DNA of 7,719 bases from Actinomycetales bacterium (GTDB lineage: Bacteria > Actinomycetota > Actinomycetes > Propionibacteriales > Nocardioidaceae), in contig JAAZCT010000240.1 of the NCBI GenBank assembly GCA_012513165.1, positions 1 through 7,719 of the forward strand, in the 5' to 3' direction. The notes beneath the pieces are model-generated. The model saw only the letters and a program-made list of their open reading frames with translations, ran no database searches and was not told the DNA's origin. Position numbers and translations under genes: made by a program. Of this stretch, positions 1 through 6,530 are shown one piece after another. Position 1 is the stretch's first letter; each line of letters opens with the position of its first letter.

Positions 1-546
1 ACCTTGGATGAATCCGAAGTAGGTGGCGCCCGCGGTAGCGGTGATCAGCACCGGGCCGATGAACTTCGTGACCGAAGCGCCGACGTTGCCGGCGCCAAAG
101 ATGCCGAGCGCCAGACCCTGCCGGTCTTTCGGCACCCAGGCGGCGTTCCATGCCACACCGGCGGAGAAGGAGTTGCCTGCGAAACCGACGAGGAACGCGA
201 GGATCAGGATTATCGAATAGGAGTCCGCGAGGGAAACCAAGTAAGAGAACACTGCGGTGACGAGCAGCAAGACCAGCATCACGATGCGTCCACCAAAACG
301 GTCCGCGAGGATGCCCGAAGGGAGTCGCCATAGCGAGCCGTTCAGGATAGCCGCGGCAGAGATCCAGGCGAACTGAACGTCGGTGAGACCGAGCTCTTCA
401 CGGATCGGGATACCGAGGATGCCAAACATCATCCACGCCGCAAACATCAAGGTGAACGCCAGCGTGGACATCGTGATGACGCTCTTGGCGCCCGGCGGAA
501 GTTTGGTGGTTTCCTCGGGGAGAACTTGGTCCGTTGTGCTGGTCAC
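1..546 (-). CDS. narK: NarK-type nitrate/nitrite transporter (MFS), N-terminal part, 3' end outside window
   Basis: Inner-membrane transporter of the nitrate/nitrite porter (NNP) branch of the major facilitator superfamily, which imports nitrate and/or exports nitrite. Only the first 182 codons are present; the family is usually about 400-500 residues. Seen: a polar N-terminus of about 22 residues, TM1 around 23-45, TM2 around 58-80 containing Arg74 in NGSLWRLPSG (the position of the substrate-binding TM2 arginine of NNP proteins), the MFS loop motif GILADRFGGR (78-87), TM3 (88-106) and TM4 (110-130). The nitrate-signature stretch follows: Gly-Asn at 124-125, then QGLALGIFGAGNVG (143-156). 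I chose the GTG start at 544-546 because GGAGA lies 7 nt upstream (554-558, complement); the next in-frame ATG (codon 26) would cut into TM1. The gene is divergent from dnaK. Transport direction and proton coupling cannot be read here. NasA or NrtP are alternative names. Confidence 0.88.
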   Translation of the reverse strand, partial: MTSTTDQVLPEETTKLPPGAKSVITMSTLAFTLMFAAWMMFGILGIPIREELGLTDVQFAWISAAAILNGSLWRLPSGILADRFGGRIVMLVLLLVTAVFSYLVSLADSYSIILILAFLVGFAGNSFSAGVAWNAAWVPKDRQGLALGIFGAGNVGASVTKFIGPVLITATAGATYFGFIQG

Positions 547-644
547 GATCGAGTCTCCAATGGCAGTTTTCGTTGATAAATAGACCGTAGAAGGCTCTGA
601 TTTCCGAATTGTGTCGTGGATGTGTCCGGATGAGTAACGTTCTG

Positions 645-671
645 CTCTCACTGCGGTGGTGTGGGTGAGAG
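645..671. promoter_or_regulatory. Perfect 7+7 bp inverted repeat between narK and dnaK, binder unknown
   Basis: CTCTCAC (645-651) is followed after 13 nt by its exact reverse complement GTGAGAG (665-671). The half-sites are 20 bp apart centre to centre, about two helical turns, which would suit a dimeric regulator. As RNA it could form a 7-bp stem with a 13-nt loop, but no T-run follows. It lies about 100 bp upstream of the narK start and about 157 bp upstream of dnaK. I do not recognise it as a named operator. Confidence 0.4.
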
Positions 672-692
672 GTTGGCTACATGCCGAAAAAG

Positions 693-708
693 TGTGATTG
701 GGATCACG
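693..708. promoter_or_regulatory. CRP/GlxR-like palindrome
   Basis: TGTGA-TTGGGA-TCACG fits the CRP-family consensus TGTGA-N6-TCACA at 9 of 10 fixed bases. Actinobacterial cAMP-responsive regulators (GlxR in Corynebacterium, Crp in mycobacteria) recognise this pattern. The site is 147 bp upstream of the narK start and 120 bp upstream of dnaK. Either gene could be the target, but control of a nitrate transporter is the more usual role. The six central bases lack the TA core favoured by GlxR. Binding is inferred from the motif alone. Confidence 0.55.
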
Positions 709-727
709 TGCTGAAGCCTGGAATGTG

Positions 728-754
728 GGGAATGGATCGGGTTTGGGCAAAGTT
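728..754 (+). promoter_or_regulatory. Possible SigH/SigR-type stress promoter for the dnaK operon
   Basis: GGGAAT (728-733) and GTT (752-754) are separated by 18 bp, which fits the -35/-10 pattern of actinobacterial SigH/SigR promoters (GGAAT, about 18 bp, GTT). Transcription would begin around 760-765 and give a leader of about 65 nt. dnaK operons in Corynebacterium and Mycobacterium are known SigH targets. A weak housekeeping -10, TAACAT (757-762), is an alternative, but I see no good -35 at the right distance from it. The short motif makes chance occurrence possible. Confidence 0.5.
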
Positions 755-772
755 GATAACATTAGACTCAAG
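752..772. promoter_or_regulatory. HAIR operator (HspR-binding inverted repeat)
   Basis: The HspR-associated inverted repeat consensus is CTTGAGT-N7-ACTCAAG. Here the left half is GTTGATA (4 of 7 matches), the spacer is exactly 7 nt (ACATTAG), and the right half ACTCAAG is perfect. It sits 55 bp before the dnaK start and overlaps the candidate -10 region, as expected for a repressor. The cognate regulator HspR is encoded by the last gene of the same operon. The degenerate left half may lower affinity or reflect the promoter element it overlaps. Confidence 0.8.
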
Positions 773-816
773 TCATCTGACACAGATTCTCGCAACACAC
801 CCGAAACACCATTCCC

Positions 817-822
817 AGGAGG
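817..822 (+). promoter_or_regulatory. Strong ribosome binding site that fixes the dnaK start
   Basis: AGGAGG ends 5 nt before the ATG at 828. The open frame extends upstream to an ATG at 681, but that stretch runs through the operators and lacks a comparable Shine-Dalgarno sequence. This site therefore decides for the start at 828. Confidence 0.9.
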
Positions 823-827
823 AAAAT

Positions 828-2659
<1,832 letters not shown>

Positions 2660-2663
<4 letters not shown>

Positions 2664-3250
2664 CCGAATCTCCTTTCGAGGACCTCGGTACTGACACCCC
2701 TGACGAGGTGGCTGCCAACGCGGCCACCTCGCCAGAGGGCGAGCCCGTGGCCGAGCCCGTCGTAGAACTCACCCGCGAACAAGAACTCGAAGCTGCCGTT
2801 GCGGCACTGACCTCAGATCTGCAACGCAAACAAGCCGAGTTCATCAACTACAAGCGCCGCGTCGAAGACGATCGCATTAAGTTCATCGCGGATGGCAAAG
2901 CCACCGTTATCAACTCGCTGCTGACCGTTCTTGACGACCTTGGCCGCGCTGATCAGCACGGCGAACTGGTGGGCGGCTTCAAAGCCGTCGCCGACTCGCT
3001 GCGCACCGTCGTGAGCGGCCACGGACTCGAAGAGTTCGGTGAAGCGGGCGAAGCCTTCGATCCAAACTTCCATGAGGCCGTATCTCACGCGGGTGAGTCT
3101 GCTGACGTATCAGTCACCAGCCTGGCTCAAGTGCTGCGAACCGGTTTCCGCATCGGCGACAAAGTCATCCGGCCCGCCACCGTCATCGTGGTGGACCCCG
3201 CCAGCACCGCTCCCGAAGCGGCCGCTGAACCAGCATCCGAAACCGAGTAA
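2660..3250 (+). CDS. grpE: Nucleotide exchange factor GrpE
   Basis: Homodimeric cytosolic co-chaperone that releases ADP from DnaK and can act as a thermosensor. It has 196 residues, normal for actinobacteria. Seen: an acidic, low-complexity N-terminus (1-37); a long heptad-rich helix (about 38-98) containing [12 protein letters not shown] (61-72), the conserved N-Y-x-x-R stretch; the family signature around FDPNFHEAV (133-141); and the C-terminal beta wing [20 protein letters not shown] (159-178), which contacts the DnaK nucleotide-binding domain. A non-conserved Ala/Glu-rich tail follows. The GTG start overlaps the dnaK TGA stop (GTGA), indicating translational coupling. Only a weak GAGG lies about 10 nt upstream, within the dnaK coding end, which supports coupled initiation. 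The identification is secure. Confidence 0.97.
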
Positions 3251-3253
3251 TTC

Positions 3254-3274
3254 GTTCCGCCCTCGTGGCGAAAC
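3254..3274 (+). other. Intercistronic stem-loop between grpE and dnaJ
   Basis: GTTCCGCC (3254-3261) can pair with GGCGAAAC (3267-3274) over a 5-nt loop, giving seven base pairs and one C-A mismatch. It starts 3 nt after the grpE stop codon. No T-run follows, so it does not look like a strong intrinsic terminator. It may shape mRNA stability or partly separate dnaJ-hspR expression from dnaK-grpE. The folding was judged by eye. Confidence 0.4.
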
Positions 3275-3305
3275 ACCCATCACGACCTGAGGAGATGAGA
3301 AATCC

Positions 3306-4430
3306 ATGAGTAACCCGTCTGATTGGGCAACCAAGGACTTTTATCGGACCCTTGGTGTCAAGAAAGATGCGAGTGCCGACGAAATTAAGAAGGCGTATCG
3401 CAAACTCGCTCGCGAGAATCACCCCGATTCCAACCCGGGAAACAAACAAGCCGAAGAACGCTTCAAAGAGGTGTCTGAGGCGTACGGCGTCATTGGGACG
3501 GCTGACAAACGCAAAGAGTACGACGAGCAACGCACCTTGTTCGGCCAGTTCAAGGGCGGCTTCAACCAAGGCGGTTACGGCGCCGGCCCCGGCGGCCAAG
3601 AGTTCGACATCAGCGACCTGCTGGGCGGACTTTTTGGTCAGGGCGGTGCTCGAGGTGGGCGTCGTCGCCCACCGCAACCGCGTCGCGGTGACGACCTTGA
3701 AACCGAGGCCACCATCTCGTTCGAGCAAGCCGTTGAAGGCGCAACTCTGTCGATCCCGTTACGCGGCGATGAACCGTGCCGCACGTGTCGAGGCACGGGC
3801 GCCAAGCCCGGCACCGTCCCCAAGACATGCGCCAACTGCCAAGGAAGCGGCATGCAGACCGGCACCACCGGTGGCGTGTTCGCGATGACCGAACCATGCG
3901 TCGCTTGCCGCGGTCGCGGTTTAATCGTTGAAGATCCGTGTCCCACGTGCCACGCCTCGGGGCGCGCCACCTCCACCCACACGATCTCCATCAAAGTGCC
4001 CGCTGGCGTGAAAGATGGCCAACGAATTCGTTTGCGTCACAAAGGTGGCGAAGGCGAAAACGGCGGGCCCAAAGGCGACTTGTACGTGCTTGTGCACGTC
4101 ACAGCCCACGCGCTGTTCGGGCGTAAAGGCAAGAACCTGACCATCACCGTGCCGATCGCCTTCGACGAGGCAGCCCTCGGCACCCAGATCCAGGTGCCAA
4201 CGTTGAGCGGCTCGAAGGTCACGCTCAAGATTCCTGCGGGCACCGCCTCGGGCCAGACGTTCCGAGTGCGAGGAAAAGGAAGTTCCACCAGTTCCAACGA
4301 TTTGCTGGTCACTACTGAGATCGTGGTACCTAAGGAACTTTCCGAGGCCGAGAAGTCAGCTATTGAAGCACTGAAAGCGGCTCGTGGGGATGAAGATCCT
4401 CGAGCGAGCATCTTTGCGAAAGTGAGGTGA
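3306..4430 (+). CDS. dnaJ: Co-chaperone DnaJ (DnaJ1 type, Hsp40)
   Basis: Cytosolic class I J-protein that delivers unfolded clients to DnaK and stimulates its ATPase. It has 374 residues. Seen: the J domain (about 10-77) with the catalytic HPD at 39-41 in RENHPDSNPGN; a short Gly/Phe region (79-113) with DISDLLGGLFG; a basic Arg/Pro patch (118-127); the zinc domain with four C-x-x-C pairs at 158/161, 175/178, 198/201 and 212/215; and two substrate-binding beta domains (about 222-345) including VPAGVKDGQRIRL. The N-terminus SDWATKDFYRTLGV is like actinobacterial DnaJ1 encoded with dnaK, as opposed to the DnaJ2 paralogue. The fourth zinc repeat reads CPTCHASG, replacing the first glycine of CxxCxGxG with Ala; all eight cysteines remain. 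GAGGAG (3289-3294) is 11 nt before the ATG, a little far. hspR follows after 4 nt. Confidence 0.98.
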   Translation: MSNPSDWATKDFYRTLGVKKDASADEIKKAYRKLARENHPDSNPGNKQAEERFKEVSEAYGVIGTADKRKEYDEQRTLFGQFKGGFNQGGYGAGPGGQEFDISDLLGGLFGQGGARGGRRRPPQPRRGDDLETEATISFEQAVEGATLSIPLRGDEPCRTCRGTGAKPGTVPKTCANCQGSGMQTGTTGGVFAMTEPCVACRGRGLIVEDPCPTCHASGRATSTHTISIKVPAGVKDGQRIRLRHKGGEGENGGPKGDLYVLVHVTAHALFGRKGKNLTITVPIAFDEAALGTQIQVPTLSGSKVTLKIPAGTASGQTFRVRGKGSSTSSNDLLVTTEIVVPKELSEAEKSAIEALKAARGDEDPRASIFAKVR

Positions 4431-4434
4431 CAGC

Positions 4435-4812
4435 ATGTCGAGCTTCGTTCCGCCGGGCCCTGACGCCAAAGTGTTCGTCATCAGCATCGCTGCCGAACTT
4501 TCAGGGCTGCACCCACAAACCCTGCGCACCTACGATCGCCTAGGAATCGTCGCAGCCGGACGTACCGCTGGCGGAGGCCGGCGCTATTCGGTGCGCGATA
4601 TCGAACTCTTGCAGATGGTCGCCCAACTGACGGCCGAAGGTCTCGGCCTCGAGGGTGTCAAGCGCGTGATTCACCTCGAGAACCAAGTCGCAGACCTCAC
4701 CGACCAGGTGGCCTCGCTGCAAGCCGAACTGCGACTTGCAGCAGGTCCGCAAAACTTGCCGGCGCTGTTTCCGGCGCAGCACGTCACGGTGTGGAAACGC
4801 AAGCGTCGCTGA
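4435..4812 (+). CDS. hspR: Heat-shock repressor HspR (MerR family)
   Basis: DNA-binding repressor of actinobacterial chaperone operons that recognises HAIR sites; in Streptomyces it needs DnaK as co-repressor. It has 125 residues, about the size of the mycobacterial protein. Seen: a short N-terminal arm (1-12); the MerR winged helix-turn-helix ISIAAELSGLHPQTLRTYDR (16-35), followed by a wing with GGGRRYSVRDIELL (46-59); a helical segment LGLEGVKRVIHLENQV (70-85) leading into a dimerisation coiled coil (about 80-102); and a hydrophobic then basic tail ending VTVWKRKRR, like the end of mycobacterial HspR. No effector-binding domain is present, as is usual for HspR. GAGG (4424-4427) lies within the end of dnaJ, 7 nt before the ATG, and the genes are 4 nt apart, so it is co-transcribed. 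A HAIR site stands before dnaK, closing an autoregulatory loop. No clpB follows. Confidence 0.96.
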   Translation: MSSFVPPGPDAKVFVISIAAELSGLHPQTLRTYDRLGIVAAGRTAGGGRRYSVRDIELLQMVAQLTAEGLGLEGVKRVIHLENQVADLTDQVASLQAELRLAAGPQNLPALFPAQHVTVWKRKRR

Positions 4813-4834
4813 ACCCCACCAAATAGGCGGGTTT
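4812..4834. terminator. Weak candidate bidirectional terminator hairpin
   Basis: AACCC (4812-4816) can pair with GGGTT (4829-4833), with two further inner C-G pairs around a mismatch and a bulged A. It fills the 20-bp gap between the convergent stop codons of hspR and the ligase. There is only a TTT after the stem on the plus strand, so it is a weak intrinsic terminator at best. Convergent genes this close need some such stop, which is the main support. Confidence 0.35.
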
Positions 4835-6356
4835 AGTTGACCAGACGGTCCATGCCCTGCCAGTACTCTTCGCGGAGTTTGAACTTCTGCAGTTTCCCGG
4901 TGGCTGTGCGAGCCAACTCTTCGCGGAACACGATCCGTTTCGGGCACTTATAGCCAGCCAAGCGAGTGCGAGTGTGAGCGATCAGTTCAGCCTCGGTGAC
5001 GTCACCGTCAACCACGACTAACGCAGTCACGAGTTCACCCCACTTCTCGTCGGGGATGCCGATTACGGCCACCTCGCGCACGGCGGGGTGAGAGGTGAGT
5101 GCGTCTTCGACCTCGATCGAGGACACGTTCTCGCCGCCGGTCACGATCACGTCTTTCTTGCGGTCCGCGATCGTGACGTAGCCGTCTTCGTAGGTGCCGC
5201 CGTCGCCCGTGTGGAACCAGCCGCCGTCCAAAGCCGCAGCGCTGGCTTCGGGGTTCTCCCAGTAGGACTCGAGCACCGTGTTGGAGCGCGCTAGGATCTC
5301 GCCCTCGTCGTCGATGTAGAACTCGGTGCCGATCACGGGAGCCCCCGCGCGGCCAAGCAGCCGCGCTTGTTCTTCGGGGTCGAAATCTTCCCATTCGGAA
5401 CGCATCCGGTTCATCGTCAGCAGCGGTGCCGTTTCGGTGAGGCCGTAAATCTGGAGGAACTCCCAGCCCAACTCTTCGCGCACGCGCATGATGGTGCGGG
5501 TCGGTGGGGGAGCGCCCGCGATGATGCAGCGCAAGGTGCCGGCTCCGGGGATCTCGCCGTCCCAGTCTTTGGCTGCGTCCAGCACCATCGCGATGACCGC
5601 GGGCGCGCCGCACAGGTAAGTTACCTTGTGTTCCGCGATCCGCCGCAGGATCTCGGCGCCGTCGACTTGGCGCAGGATCACGTGTTTCGCGCCCACGCCG
5701 GTTGCCGTGTACACCTGCCCCCACGAGTTGCAGTGGAATTGGGCGAGCGTGTGCAGGTAGACGTCGTTGTCGTTGACGCCCGCGTGCCAGCCGAAGACGG
5801 TGGCGTTCATCCACAGGTTCCGGTGCGTCATTTGCACGCCTTTGGGGCGAGCCGTGGTGCCGGAGGTGTAATTGATCGTGGCGGTGGCGTTCTCGTCGGC
5901 TTCCCACTCGTTGGGAGTGGCCGTGCTGCCCCAGATCTTGTCGTCGTCTTCGCCCAAGATGAAGATGTGCTTGCAGTCGACGGCGTCGGCCATATGGGCC
6001 AACTCGGGGTCTAGCAGTAACACTTCGGCACCGGAGTGCTCCACGATGTAAGCCACTTCTGCGGGCGCGAGTCGGAAGTTGATCGGCACCAAGACGCGGC
6101 CCCACCCCGAGACGCCAAAGAACGACAAGAACTGGCGGGCCGAGTTCTGCGAGATGATCGCAACCCGGCCGCCCGGTTCGATGCCCAACTCGTCGAGTGC
6201 GGCGGCTTGAGCGCGTGCTCGGCGGCCGAGTTCGCGGTAGGTCACTTCGCCCCACGAGGCCGCGGGCTGGTTGGGTTCGTCGACGACCGCGATGCGGTCT
6301 GGATAGACGGCCACGGCCCGGTCAAGGAAATGACGGACAGTCATTGGCACGATCAT
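4833..6356 (-). CDS. Acyl-CoA ligase (AMP-forming, class I adenylate-forming enzyme)
   Basis: Activates a carboxylic acid with ATP to acyl-AMP and then forms the CoA thioester; cytosolic. It has 507 residues, slightly short of the usual 510-550 but complete. Seen: the P-loop YTSGTTARPKGV (163-174); the FHCNSWG motif (207-213); the YGLTET adenylate motif (304-309); WFHTGD (380-385); the hinge region DRKKDVIVTGGENVSS (398-413); and the catalytic C-domain lysine Lys488 in TATGKLQKF. The HCN-x-W motif and SGTTARPKG P-loop recall the DmdB/plant AAE-like group of medium- or short-chain and methylthiopropionate ligases, but that placement is from memory and the substrate is open. The ATG at 6354-6356 is preceded by GGGGAGA (6361-6367, complement), favouring it over Met5. 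The gene converges on hspR and is divergent from the membrane protein gene. A CRP-like palindrome lies 18 bp upstream. FadD-type enzymes are a broader label. Confidence 0.93.
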   Translation of the reverse strand: MIVPMTVRHFLDRAVAVYPDRIAVVDEPNQPAASWGEVTYRELGRRARAQAAALDELGIEPGGRVAIISQNSARQFLSFFGVSGWGRVLVPINFRLAPAEVAYIVEHSGAEVLLLDPELAHMADAVDCKHIFILGEDDDKIWGSTATPNEWEADENATATINYTSGTTARPKGVQMTHRNLWMNATVFGWHAGVNDNDVYLHTLAQFHCNSWGQVYTATGVGAKHVILRQVDGAEILRRIAEHKVTYLCGAPAVIAMVLDAAKDWDGEIPGAGTLRCIIAGAPPPTRTIMRVREELGWEFLQIYGLTETAPLLTMNRMRSEWEDFDPEEQARLLGRAGAPVIGTEFYIDDEGEILARSNTVLESYWENPEASAAALDGGWFHTGDGGTYEDGYVTIADRKKDVIVTGGENVSSIEVEDALTSHPAVREVAVIGIPDEKWGELVTALVVVDGDVTEAELIAHTRTRLAGYKCPKRIVFREELARTATGKLQKFKLREEYWQGMDRLVN

Positions 6357-6373
6357 GAATTCTCCCCTGCGCT

Positions 6374-6389
6374 CGTGATGTGGCTCACA
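6374..6389. promoter_or_regulatory. Second CRP/GlxR-like palindrome, upstream of the ligase
   Basis: CGTGA-TGTGGC-TCACA matches TGTGA-N6-TCACA at 9 of 10 fixed bases. It lies 18 bp upstream of the ligase start and overlaps or closely adjoins the ligase Shine-Dalgarno and 5' leader. Binding here would more likely repress than activate the ligase. The plus-strand gene starts 141 bp away, so the site could also act as an upstream activator site for that gene. No convincing -10/-35 pair was found for either gene. Confidence 0.5.
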
Positions 6390-6491
6390 AACGTATTGTT
6401 GCGCAGTTCGAAATGGGCCGCAGCCCCCGGGTCGCGAGACGCCGGATTCAGATCCCCGCGAAACCGCGTTTTTCCACTAATCTCGGCTGCA

Positions 6492-6509
6492 GGCCAAACT
6501 CGCCTGGCC
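6492..6509 (+). other. Short inverted repeat in the leader of the membrane protein gene
   Basis: GGCCA (6492-6496) and TGGCC (6505-6509) are exact reverse complements separated by 8 nt. They lie just before the GGAGG ribosome binding site (6522-6526) of the gene at 6531. It could be an operator or an RNA hairpin, but a 5-bp stem is short enough to be chance in this GC-rich sequence. A smaller CGCG-AAAC-CGCG followed by five T lies upstream (6457-6473). Confidence 0.2.
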
Positions 6510-6530
6510 GAATCACCTAGTGGAGGACCC

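Noticed and set aside
4..583. Plus-strand open frames of 109 and 66 codons over the transporter gene
   Set aside because: Their products are charged and low-complexity without recognisable motifs, while the minus-strand frame gives a clear NarK-like membrane protein with MFS and nitrate-signature motifs.
681..827. A 49-codon upstream extension of the dnaK frame from an ATG at 681
   Set aside because: It has no homology to the DnaK N-terminus, spans the CRP-like, SigH-like and HAIR elements, and the strong AGGAGG with the ATG at 828 gives the canonical [10 protein letters not shown] start.
5035..6255. A 406-codon minus-strand frame and a 215-codon plus-strand frame within the ligase gene
   Set aside because: The first is extremely Arg-rich, as expected from an out-of-frame reading of GC-rich DNA, and the second has no family motif. 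The 507-residue ligase has all adenylation motifs in its own frame.
6457..6473. CGCG-AAAC-CGCG followed by TTTTT as an intrinsic terminator
   Set aside because: The stem is only 4 bp and it lies between two divergent starts, with no gene ending there on the plus strand that would need it.
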